From contig NC_064619.1 in NCBI RefSeq assembly GCF_023898315.1, positions 504,156,594 to 504,220,593 of the forward strand: 64,000 nucleotides of DNA. Direction: 5' to 3'. Shown here one piece after another: positions 31,826 to 41,059 of this stretch (the stretch's first letter is position 1; every line of letters begins with the position of its first letter). The position numbers were made by a program, and so were the translations under genes. The notes under the pieces were generated by a model that was not told the origin of the DNA, searched no databases, and saw only the letters and a list, made by a program, of their open reading frames with translations. The DNA comes from Schistocerca nitens. Lineage: Eukaryota; Arthropoda; Insecta; Orthoptera; Acrididae.

Positions 31826-32856
31826 ATGTTCGGCAAAGGCTTGCCCAAAGGTTCCGAGATACAGTATATGTTTGTCAATGACCAGTACAAGATAGATAAA
31901 GGCAAAGAATTTCGGTATAAGACTGGCTTCTACACGCTTGAGTTTCTCCTCTTAACTGCACGAATGACAGCCAGTATTTCTGCAATCAATCGTTTTCATG
32001 TGTACTTTATGATTTGCAGCTGTCCTAAAAATAAATAAATACATAAATGTGAAACGGTTGTCACAGTATTTGCTTCGTGTATGCATATAGAGTTTGAAAA
32101 AGAAATGCAGGTAGGATTAGTTATCCTCCTCATATCTTCTTACTTGAGGTTTCAAACAACGTATTCATATTTCTTTCTTTAGTTATGTGACCCGTAATCT
32201 AGTGTAATTTTTCGACAGAAATATTCTGCTCTGTTAGTCAACGCAAAAGCAGAAAATTACACGCGTCACGGAAGTCAGAAATCTCGTGTTACCTGTATGT
32301 CACTGCGTCTACTTACTTTGCAGACACCAGTGCACGGATGTAGCTGACTTAAAATTACAGTTCACGGAACAAGTTATGTCAAAGCCACGTCTTTCACTGG
32401 ATGTATGATTAAATGTAGCAATTAACTCTTAGAACTTTCCGTTGTTCTGGAAGCAGAAAGGAAAACTGAAATATGTTACTGGCGACAATCACTTCTGAGA
32501 GTCCTCCTTCGTTTGACGCGACACGAGTATGTAAAAAATAACATCAGTAAAAGACATCGTAGTTATCTGAATAAAAAGATGCTGATAAATTGAAAAGCAG
32601 AAACGGAAATTATGATTTGAATATCTAAGAGGTGAAATTGCTTCGGGAAGGCGATAACATCAGAATAGAAGGAAAACTCAATTACTGAGGCCAAGAACTG
32701 GACGCCAGATAACTGATTTGAGAAATATTCGTAAAACTTGTTACTAGGGGAACAAAACATTTGGCATGACATAAACTTTTATAAAAAGTAGGACAATTAT
32801 TTCTGTAGTATGGCGTCAAACAGTTTAAAACCTCTTAGGAAACTCCACTGAAACAA

Positions 32857-32860
<4 letters not shown>
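31826..32860. other. No gene recognised
   Basis: AT-rich sequence with one short open frame at 31826-32038 that has no known domain. Confidence 0.4.

Positions 32861-32921
<61 letters not shown>
32861..32921 (+). repeat. (TA)n microsatellite, left of LINE
   Basis: About 30 TA units that run straight into the truncated 5' end of the LINE at 32922. Confidence 0.95.
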
Positions 32922-32923
<2 letters not shown>

Positions 32924-35404
32924 GAGACTTTAATGCACAAGTTGGCAAAGAAATAAAATTTAAATCAGTAGTTGGAGATTATCCAGCACATGCAAGAACC
33001 AGCAGAAATGGGGAAAGACTCACAGATTTTTGTAGACAGTTTAATCTAAAATTAATGTCGACATGTTTCAGGAAACTTGCAAGAAAGAAAAAAACGTGGG
33101 TATCACCTAATCCAAATCAAGGTGAATATCAGTTGCACAATGTGGCAATAACGACTCGCAACTACAAGGAAATCTTGTATGTGAGAGTGAGGAAGGGCCT
33201 AAACATACACTCAGATCATTATCTGACAGAAATAAAGACCATGTTCCAACCAAACAAACCTAAACCAAAACCAAGAAGATTTCCAAGAGTAAACACCAAA
33301 TTTCTCCTGCAAAAGCAGGACAAATTCTGTCATATAATAAACACAAGAAAAATGGATAATTGGGAAGAAATTAAAGAAACAATGATAGAGTCAGTTAAAG
33401 AAATGGGACAGCCACGAAGAATACCAAAACACAGATGGTGGAATGAGCTGTGTGATGAAGCAATTGACAATCGACTAAAGGCATGGAAAAAATGGAACAG
33501 TAATAAGAAACACGAATACTGGGAAGAGTTTAAAGAAGAAAGGAAAAAGACAGCAAAAATCATCAGATCAGTGAAATGAAAATATGACAAAGACAGACTA
33601 GAAGAAATGGATTCTGATTTCAAAAGGAACAACACTAGAGACTTCTATAAAACTTGCAGAGAAGTTTTAACAGGATTCCAGTCACCAAGTTTACATTTTA
33701 AAGATAAAAATGGAAAAAGGGTTTTAAGCAATAAAGAGAACTGCCAAATCTTAGCTGAATACTTTGAAAATCTATTAAATTGTGAGGAGCCTAATGACAG
33801 GTTACAATTTCAAAAACCACAACATGAAATTCCACCGTCGGAACCACCTACAGTAGAAGAAATAGAAAAGATTATCAAAGCATTGAAGAATAACAAAGCA
33901 CCAGGTGAGGATGGGAGAGTGGCAGAAATGTGGAAACTAGGGGGCTTATCCGCATGTCAGAAAATTCACAAATTAATTAAAGACATTTGGACAAAAGGAA
34001 TCATACCCAGTGACTGGAAACAAGCATTGACGCGCCCTCTCCATAAAAAAGGAGATAAAACAGACACCAACAACTACAGGGGCATATCCTTGTTACCAGT
34101 GACATACAAAATACTTTCTAAAGCACTTTTAAATAGAATAGAGGAACAAGCAGGAACTAATATAGGAGATTATCAAGCAGGATTTAGAAAAGGTAGATCA
34201 TGTGCAGAACAGATTCTTAATTTAAAAACAATTTTGAGAGTGAGAGCTATACAAAATAAAAATACAGTAGTTACTTTCGTAGACTTCAAGAAGGCCTACG
34301 ACTCAGTTGACAGACAAACACTATTCCAGATACTTTATGAATCAGGGATAGATGAAACCACAAGAAGACTCGTTGAACAAACGCTCACAGATACAACATC
34401 AAACTTGGTTTTAGATAAAGTAGTAAAAACATGGGAAAACACATTAAAAAACAGAGGCACAAAGGGTATAAGCATGGGCCAAGGAAAGAACAAATTTGAA
34501 GTAAAATGTTTAGCCTTTGCGGATGATATGGCATTGATAACTGAAAACCGAACAGACGCAACAGTTATGCTTGATATGTTACACGAGATTGCTGAAAAGA
34601 CTGGGCTAAAAATATCCTACGAAAAAACCGAGTATATAGAACACAAACATAATACAGAAAAGTTTATGAAAACAAGGAATGGAAACATTAAAAGAGTTGA
34701 TAGATTCAAATATCTGGGGGAGTGGATCCAAGCCAATGGACTGGATAACACAACAAATAAAGAAAGAATAAAAAAGTTGGAATTTGCATATAAATTAACA
34801 CAAAACTACTACAATAAGAAATCAGTATCCATACAAGCAAAGATTAAACATTATAATTCAGTTATTAGGACAAGCGACATATGGATCAGAGTGCCTAACA
34901 TTGAATAAGAAAGGCGAATTAAGAGAACCAGAAAAAAGAGAGAGAAAAATATTAAGAAAAATTCTAGGTCCTGAGAAAAACAGGGAAAACAGGTGGATTA
35001 AAAGGAGAAATGAAGACCTATACAAAAATACAGAAAAGATCACAGATACAATGAGGAAGAGACGGCTAAAATTTTATGGACATTTAAAAAGAATGGAAGA
35101 AACACGGATTACAAAGAAAATTTTTAATTACGTTAGTAAGCTGAAAAACGCTGTAGGATGGATAGAAGCAGTAAAGAAAGACGCCAACAAAATAGGTGTT
35201 ACAGAAGAAATAATACGTGACAGGAATAACTTTAGGCTACTTATAGAAAACGCAAACCTCGACCCAAGAGAGTGTGGACAGATGAGCAGAGACGAGCAGT
35301 TGGCGAGAAAATGAAGAAGTACTGGGAAGAACGGAAGAAAAAGAAACACCATAAGTCTTAAGTTGTATGCGGTCCATAGCTGGCCAAATTCATAATAAAA
35401 AAAA

Positions 35405-35406
<2 letters not shown>
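32922..35406 (+). mobile_element. 5'-truncated LINE between two TA tracts
   Basis: A plus-strand non-LTR retrotransposon fragment. It starts inside the AP-type endonuclease (GDFNAQVGKE) and ends AATAAAAAAAAGA directly before a second TA tract. The surrounding (TA)n on both sides suggests insertion into a TA microsatellite or a TA-type target duplication. It differs from the RTE-like LINE family elsewhere in the window but shares the C-terminal style of the LINE at 63735-64000. The clade is uncertain (RTE-related or another AP-endonuclease clade). Confidence 0.88.
32923..35361 (+). pseudogene. LINE endonuclease / reverse transcriptase
   Basis: The endonuclease end (GDFNAQVG, HSDHYLTEIK) is followed by a linker (TGA stop at 33577-33579) and then the reverse transcriptase: PSDWKQALTRPLHKKGDK, NNYRGISLLPVTYKILSKAL, DYQAGFRKGRSCAEQI, VTFVDFKKAYDSVDR, and CLAFADDMALITE with the catalytic Asp pair (near 34513). 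The block that normally reads TGVRQGDGLSPLLF between these motifs is missing: TDTTS runs directly into NLVLDKVVKTWE, an in-frame loss of about 30 residues. A frame change near 34870 leads into LNKKGELREPEKRERKILRK and KRRLKFYGHLKRM. Confidence 0.9.

Positions 35407-35457
<51 letters not shown>
35407..35457 (+). repeat. (TA)n microsatellite, right of LINE
   Basis: About 25 TA units starting right after the A-rich 3' end of the LINE. Confidence 0.95.
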
Positions 35458-35459
<2 letters not shown>

Positions 35460-35884
35460 GTACTGATTTAATTTCACCGGCAGAATAACCATCCCTCTTG
35501 AAAACAGTCGCCAAATGAACATAGCCTGCTTAACAAGCATAAGATTTTATTTGAAGAAACCAGAGTAATAGCCCACGCATCGAATTACTAGGACTCTGTG
35601 ATCCGGGAAGCAGTCGAAATTAGACTTAGCGATAATAACTTTAACAGAGACAACGGCTATGCACTTAGCAACACTTGGAAGAGTGCATTGGATAAAGAAA
35701 ATTCGCAGAGAAAAACTTCCCACACTTTACCTCCTGATTCAAGGGATGGCGCTGCAAGCAACGCAGGATAGAAACCATCTATGGAAGTAGAGGGCACCAC
35801 TTCGCAACGCGCCATATCGCTGTAGCTATGACGTATTCCAGCCAATCAGAAGCCGTCCTTGGTATGTGAAAGTGGGAACCTCGC
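35458..35884 (+). other. Non-coding; left half of an interrupted repeat
   Basis: No gene. The last part, ending CTAGTTCACGAC, continues after the Jockey-type insertion at 38083, so it and 38083-38190 were once one sequence. Confidence 0.5.
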
Positions 35885-35896
35885 TAGTTCACGACC

Positions 35897-36849
35897 TTCC
35901 TCTCCCACCGCCCCTCCTATGTTACCATCCATAATGCCAATTCCCACACCTTCTACCCCTCTGCCGGTGTGCCCCAGGGCTCTGTCCTCTCCCCTCTCCT
36001 CTACCTCCTGTACACGGCAGATATGCCCCAACCCCCCCCCCCTCCAGTACACCTCTTGCAATATGCTGATGACACCGCATTCCTCGCCCTCGCTCCTACC
36101 CTCCAACGGTCCCAACGCCTTCTCCAGAATCACCTTGACCTTTTTGCTGCATGGTGTAACCAATGGCTCCTGAAACTCAATCCTTCCAAGACCCAGGCAA
36201 TCATCGTAGGTCGTACCACTCGCTCCTTCCGGCTCCTGGATTTCTCCCTTACTGTCTGCGCACGTCCTGTCCGCCTCACCCCCACCCTCACCTACCTTGG
36301 CCTCACCATTGACCGTCACCTCACCTGGATACCTCATCTCCGCTCCATCCAATCCAAAGCCCGCAACCGCCTCCGACTCCTCAAACTCCTCTCTGGCCGG
36401 ACATGGGGGTTGCACCCCTCTACCATCCTCCACACCTACAAATCCTTAATTCGTCCCATCCTCTGTTACGCCAGTCCTGCCTGGATATCTGCCCCCCCCC
36501 CAAATTCTATCAGTCCCTCCAGATCCTTGAGCGTCATGCACTCCGCCTTGCCTTCCGTATCCGCCTCCCGTCCCCCACGCGGATCCTCTATGATCTCATT
36601 CCTTTCCCCCATCTGCTCCTATTCCTCGAACATATCCGCATCCTCTACACCTCCCGCCGTCTTGAACCCCCTCACCCCCTGGTTGCTCCTCTCCTCTCCC
36701 ATCCCCGCCCCCTGCCACGTCTTCACCGTTGTGTCCCCCCTACCCTCCATCTCTACACCCTCCATTTCCTTTCCCAAGGTGGCTTCCGTCAACTCCCCCT
36801 CCCGGATGATGCCCTCTCTCCCTCCATTTATCCTTCCTATCAACTCTGA
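35897..36849 (+). pseudogene. Jockey-type reverse transcriptase, C-terminal half
   Basis: The frame is open from the truncation point: SAGVPQGSVLSPLLYLLYTA, then LLQYADDTAFLALAPT with the catalytic Asp pair (about 36057-36090), WCNQWLLKLNPSKTQ, LTYLGLTIDRHLTW and KSLIRPILCYASPAW. A run of Cs at about 36491-36500 shifts the frame, after which the C-terminus reads QSLQILERHALRLAFRIRLP and LLYDLIPF-like sequence to about 36849. Codon use is extremely C-rich, as in this LINE family generally. The N-terminal half and ORF1 are missing. Confidence 0.92.
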
Positions 36850-37524
36850 TCCTCACTCCCCCTCCTTTCCTCCGTCCTTTCCCTGGGCTCCCTCTTCCTC
36901 CCCCCCTTCCCTCCTGTGTTTTCTCCCCGCCCATCCTCCCCCTAGGTCCCTTCTCCCCCCCCCCCGAGTCCTTTTGCATTCCCCTCCTCTGCCTTCCCCA
37001 CTCTCTGGCCCGTCTGCTCAGCACCCCCCACCCCTCTTATGGGTCCTCATTCTCCACTGGCTTCTTTCCTCCCTCCCACCCTTCCCTTTTCCTCTCCTTC
37101 CCCCCCTTTTTTTATTTCTCCGTCATCTGTCCTGTTTCCCCCCCACCTGTTCTCGGCTGTGGTATGTCATGTTTGTGCCCACTTTTTAGTGCCGTGTTTA
37201 AGTGAGTGTTCAGTGTTGTGCGTCTTTCCACAGTGATGCGAACAGACATCATGCTGTCGCTGGGTGTGCATTTTATATTTTGCGAACAGAAACCAGACTG
37301 TCGCCGTGTTTTTTAACTGTCTGTCTGTTATTTTTCTGCTTCTTGTGTATTTTCTTAGTATCATCAACCCTGTGTTTTATCTATATATGACGGTAGTATC
37401 TGTTCCTGAAAGAACAGTTACCGTCGATGACCATGCAGCTTTGCTCGAAATGAAATGATAATTAAATAGACACCCTAGCTGCAAGCAGGCGTTGATACAC
37501 TTCATTGGGGACATGTTGAAAATG

Positions 37525-37604
37525 TGTGCCCCGACCGGGACTCGAACCCGGGATCTCCTGCTTACATGGCAGACGCTCTATCCATCTGAGCCACCGCGGG
37601 CACA
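37525..37604 (-). tRNA. tRNA-like sequence, left arm
   Basis: This is the exact mirror of 37736-37815, read on the minus strand; see that entry for the cloverleaf. Because of the shared arm sequence, both copies have the same A- and B-boxes and would be transcribed away from the spacer. Confidence 0.5.
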
Positions 37605-37735
37605 GAGGATAGAGCGTCTGCAGGGACTTATCCCCTCTATTAGGCGCACTACGAATGTAATGTTGTGGACATGTTGGGAATGTGGATCTCACGGGGAGCG
37701 TGCAAGGGATAAGTCCCTGCAGACGCTCTATCCTC

Positions 37736-37815
37736 TGTGCCCGCGGTGGCTCAGATGGATAGAGCGTCTGCCATGTAAGCAGGAGATCCCGGGTTCGAGT
37801 CCCGGTCGGGGCACA
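37736..37815 (+). tRNA. tRNA-like sequence, right arm (Thr-UGU-like, probably not functional)
   Basis: A cloverleaf can be drawn: 7-bp outer stem TGTGCCC/GGGCACA, D-arm GCTC/GAGC, anticodon stem CTGC/GCAG with the 7-base loop CATGTAA (UGU in anticodon position, but A instead of U before it), and a perfect T-arm CCGGG-TTCGAGT-CCCGG. The A-box TGGCTCAGATGG and B-box GGTTCGAGTCC are intact. The standard acceptor stem from GCCCGCG pairs only partly with the 3' end, and the length is unusual, so this is more likely a tRNA-derived repeat head than a working tRNA gene. Confidence 0.5.
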
Positions 37816-38082
37816 CATTTTCAACATGTCCCCAATGAAGTGTATCAACGCCTGCTTGCAGCTAGGGTGTCTATTTAATTATCATTTCATCCTGTGTTTT
37901 ATGTTTTAAGTTCTAGAATTTTCTGCCATTTTACCTTTAAGTCACCGATTTTATCGCCAACTGTTATTTTTTCTTATCTTCATCTTTTTAACACAAATTC
38001 TGTAGGCTGAAGAGCGGCGTAGTAAGCTGCTGCCAGCCCGCCCCCTTCGGGGGGAATTGAAATTCAATAAAGAAAAAAAAAA

Positions 38083-38192
38083 TAGTTCACGACATCAGTT
38101 TTAGCCCTGACGACGACCATGGAAGTAGTGGTCGAAAGCTTGGAGTTTTATCCTGAATTGATGCGGTATGTACACCGAGAGATTTTTATTCA
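38083..38192 (+). other. Repeat end with hammerhead-like hairpin
   Basis: This continues 35458-35884 after the LINE insertion. At 38107-38138 CTGACGAC is followed by a 5-bp hairpin (GACCA/TGGTC) and GAAAG, again the hammerhead-like order. CTTGGAGTTTTATCCTGAAT follows, which I associate with Penelope-type ends. Confidence 0.4.
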
Positions 38193-38661
38193 AGGCGAAA
38201 TACTATTTACAATTTATACAGAAACGAGATGGCAGCTATAAGAATTGAGGCTCACAAATGAGAAACAGTGGTTGAGAAGGGAGCGAGACATGTTTGTAGC
38301 CTATCCCCAATTTTATTCAATCTGTATATTGATCAGGCAGTAAAGGAAACAAAAGAAAAACTGTGAGTAGGAATTAAGGTCCAGAGAGAACAAATAAAAT
38401 CTTTGAGGTGTGTTGATGACAAGTAATTCTCTGAGAGACAGTAAAGGACTTGAAAGAGTAGTTGAACGGAATGGACAGTGTCTTGAAAGGAGGATATACG
38501 ATGAACTCGACAACAGGGAAAAGAGGATAATGGAATGTAGTCGAATTAAATCAAGTGCTGCTGAGAGAATAGGATTAGGAAACGAGGTACTTAAAGTAGT
38601 AAATGAGTTTTTGTATTTGGGAAACAAAATGACTGATGGTTTTCGAAGTAGGAAGAATATA
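38193..38661 (+). mobile_element. RTE-like LINE, left part
   Basis: A 5'-truncated copy of the RTE-like family. It starts within the reverse transcriptase (GEILFTIYTETRWQL-type decayed reading; NLYRN region) and passes the decayed FADD block (38405-38430), NGMDSVLKGG and the CSRIKSSAAERIGLGNEVLK segment (38535-38600). It is interrupted at 38661 by a Tc1 element and continues at 40091. More decayed than the copy at 50794. Confidence 0.85.
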
Positions 38662-40090
38662 CCACATAAAAAAAAGTTTTGCATCAACTCGGTTCCGAGA
38701 GTTCTGGAACGTGTACAGAAAATTGGACTAGAGATCAACATAAACAATATTTCCTTTTTATTACTCTTCAAAACAACACATTGCATATTGTACCACCATA
38801 CTACGAAATCTTTAGAGGTGGTGGTCCAGATTGCTGTACACACCGGTACCTCTAATACACAGTAGTACGTCCTCTTGCATTGATGCGTGGCTGTATTCGG
38901 CGTGGAATACTATGCACAAGTTCATCATGGCACTGTTGGTCCAGAATGTCCCTAACCTCAACGGCGATTCGGCGTAGATCCCTCAGAGAGGATGGTGGGT
39001 CACATCGTCCATAAACAGCCCTTTTTCAATCTATCCCAGTAAAGTGCTATAGGGTTCATGTCTGGAGAGAACGCGGGCCACTCTAGTCGAGCGACTAGAT
39101 CCTGAAGGAAGCCATTAACAAGATGTTCACGATGTGGGCGCGAGGTGTCGTCCATGAAGACGAATGGCTCGCCGATATGGTGCCGATGTGGTTGCACTAT
39201 CGGTCGGAGGATGGCATTCACGTATCGTACAGCTGTTACGGCGCCTTCCATGTACGTCGGCCATAGATAATGACACCCCAAAACAGCAGGGAACTTCCAG
39301 CTGGCTGCACTTGCTAGAGAGTGTGTCTAAGAAGTTCAGCCTGACCGGGTTGCCTCCAAACACGTCTCCGACGATTGTCGGTTGAAGGTATATGTGACAC
39401 TCATCGGCGAAGAGAATTTGAAGCCAATCCTGTGTGGCCCCTTCGGCATGTTGTTGGGCCCATCCGTTCCGCGCTGCATGGCGTCGCAGTTGCAAAGATG
39501 GAGCTCGCCATGGACGTCGGGAGTGAAGCTGCGCATCTTGCCGCCTATTGCGCACAGTTTGAGTCGTAACGTGACGTTCTGTGCATGAAAAGCGTTTTTC
39601 AACATGGTGGCGTTGCTGTCAAGGTTCCTCCGAGCCATAATCCGGCGGTAGCGGTCGTCCACTGCAGTAGTAGCCCTTGGGCGGCCTGAGCGAGGGATGA
39701 CATCTACTGTTCCTGCCTCTCTGTATTTCCTCCATGTCCGAATAACATCGCTTTCGTTCACTCTCAGACGCCTGGACACTTCCCTTGTTGAGAGCCCTTC
39801 CTGGCACAAAGTAACAATGCAGATGCGATGGAAACCGTCTATGCATGGTTGAATTACAGACAACACGAGCCGTGTACCTCCTTACTGGTGGAATGACTGG
39901 AACTGATCGACTGTCGCACCCCGTCCGTCTAAAAGGTGCTGCTGATGCATGATTGTTTACATCTTTGGGCGGGTATAGTGACATATCTGAACAGTCAAAG
40001 GGACTGTGTCTGTAATACATTGTCCACAGTCAACGTCTATCTTCAGGAGTTGCGGGAACGGGGGTGATGCAAAACTGTTTACGATGTGTG
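38662..40090 (-). mobile_element. Complete Tc1-like transposon in a LINE
   Basis: Terminal repeats CCACATAAAAAAAAGTTTTG at 38662 and the complement of CAAAACTGTTTACGATGTG ending at 40090 bound 1429 bases. TA is duplicated at 38660-38661 and 40091-40092. GTTTTGCATCA is shared by both ends. It entered the LINE, whose reading resumes cleanly on the other side. Confidence 0.88.
39003..39950 (-). pseudogene. Tc1-like transposase, broken
   Basis: Minus-strand pieces in changing frames: CQEGLSTREVSRRLRVNESD and SGRPRATTAVDDRYRR (helix-turn-helix and AT-hook-like linker, about 39800-39640), LQILFADECHIYLQP with the first Asp (about 39420-39400), FVFMDDTSRPH with the second Asp (about 39160) and SPDMNPIALYWD (about 39060), where the catalytic Glu has become Ala. 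It is therefore dead even apart from the frame changes. Confidence 0.88.
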
Positions 40091-40645
40091 TAAAATCTAG
40101 ACTGGCAACTGCAAGAAAAGCTTTTCTGGAGAAGAAAAATTTGTTGAATTCGAGCATAGATTTAAGTGTCATAAAGTTCTTTCTGAAAATATTTGTATGA
40201 AGTGTAGCCACGTATGGAAGTGACACAGGGACGATAAACAGTTTAGACAAAAGGAGAATAGAAGCTTTTGGAATGTGGTGCTATAGAAGAATGCTCAAGA
40301 TTAGATGGGTGGATCTACTAACTAATGAGGAGGTGCTGAATAGAATTGGGGAGAAGAGAAATTTGTGGCACAACCAGAGTAGAAGAAGGAATCCGTTGGT
40401 AGGATACATTCTGAGGTACCAAGGGATCAGTAGCTTAGTACTGGAAGGAAGCAGGGGTGGGGCGGAGAGAGGAGGGGTAAGAACCGTAGAGGGAGGCCAA
40501 GAGACGAATACAGTAAGCAGCTTTAGACGGGTGTAGGTCGCAGTAGTTAGTTGGAGGTGAAGAGGCTTGCACAGGATAGAATAGCGTGGAGAGCAGCATT
40601 AAACTATTTTTTGAACTGCAGAGCACAACAACAACAACAACATTA
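40091..40645 (+). mobile_element. RTE-like LINE, right part
   Basis: This resumes after the Tc1 element: KSRLATARKAFLEKKNLLNS, then MWCYRRMLKIRWVDLLTNEE (40273), GEKRNLWHNQSRRRNPLVGY and the end ACAACAACAACAACA near 40642. It is frame-shifted after about 40440. It pairs with 38193-38661. Confidence 0.88.
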
Positions 40646-40893
40646 TGCAGACATCAGATGGCAGACGCTTAGCTGCTTTCTTACACGAATGGAAGAACCT
40701 CGTCCTGGTGACTCACATGTTCTAGTTGAGTTGGAAACGTTTAAGCTGGAAACGATTTTTGCTTTCTTAACCGTGCCACTCAGTCAATCAGTAATCTTAG
40801 TTAATGTTTTAACATAACCTATCTATTTCTGTCAACAATTGTTAGTGCCCATTTGTTTTTTATGGCCAGTTTCTCTTTATGTAAAAGATTCTG
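40646..40893. other. No gene recognised
   Basis: Unremarkable sequence between a LINE tail and a SINE. Confidence 0.4.
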
Positions 40894-41034
40894 AGTTCAA
40901 AAATGTTCAAATGTGTGTGAAGTCTTATTGGACTTAACTGCCAAGGTCATCAGTCCCTAAGCTTACACACTACTTAACCTAAATTATCCTAAGGACAAAC
41001 ACACACACACCTATGCCCGAGGGAGGACTCGAAC
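40894..41034 (-). mobile_element. SINE tail, 5'-truncated
   Basis: On the minus strand: GGTTCGAGTCCTCCCTCGGG, then CATAGGTGTGTGTG, GTCCTTAGGATAATTTAGGT, TAAGTAGTGTGTAAGCTTAG and a tail with GACTTCACACACATTTGAAC. It resembles the SINE at 4040. The tRNA head is cut just before the B-box, where the LTR-retroelement fossil begins. Confidence 0.75.
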
Positions 41035-41059
41035 CTCAATTAAACTTTTACTTCTGCTG

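Larger units (their letters stand above)
37450..37890. mobile_element. Perfect inverted repeat carrying two tRNA-like sequences
   Basis: Left arm 37450-37634 and right arm 37706-37890 are each 185 bases. As far as I can compare them they are exact reverse complements, with a 71-base spacer. Each arm holds a tRNA-like sequence plus a flank that includes GGGGACATGTTG and AAGCAGGCGTTGATAC. The whole sits in the 3' part of a Jockey-type LINE. The ends read ATGAAATGATAATTAAATAG. It is either a foldback-type mobile element or two head-to-head copies of a tRNA-derived repeat. No transposase is present. Confidence 0.9.
35896..38082 (+). mobile_element. Jockey-type LINE, 5'-truncated
   Basis: An 11-bp target duplication, TAGTTCACGAC, flanks it at 35885-35895 and 38083-38093. 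The element starts inside the reverse transcriptase and ends GGCTGAAGAGCGGCG ... AATTCAATAAAGAAAAAAAA, with a polyadenylation signal and A-tail. The same 3' end appears at 50930-51010. The tRNA-bearing inverted repeat at 37450-37890 is inserted in its 3' untranslated part, so that is younger. Confidence 0.93.

Noticed and set aside
31430-31830. Promoter-like TTTAAA box with downstream GC-rich sequence on the minus strand
   Set aside because: A box alone is weak evidence; no exon or repeat partner found.
35846-36433. A 195-codon minus-strand ORF rich in Gly and Glu
   Set aside because: Antisense of the reverse transcriptase (YADD block on the plus strand); composition explains it.
36619-37024. 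Long minus-strand ORFs opposite the Jockey-type LINE
   Set aside because: Shadows of the C-rich LINE coding strand.
37462-37878. Two 128-codon ORFs starting with the same 48 residues on opposite strands
   Set aside because: They are the two arms of the inverted repeat read through the tRNA-like sequence, not genes.
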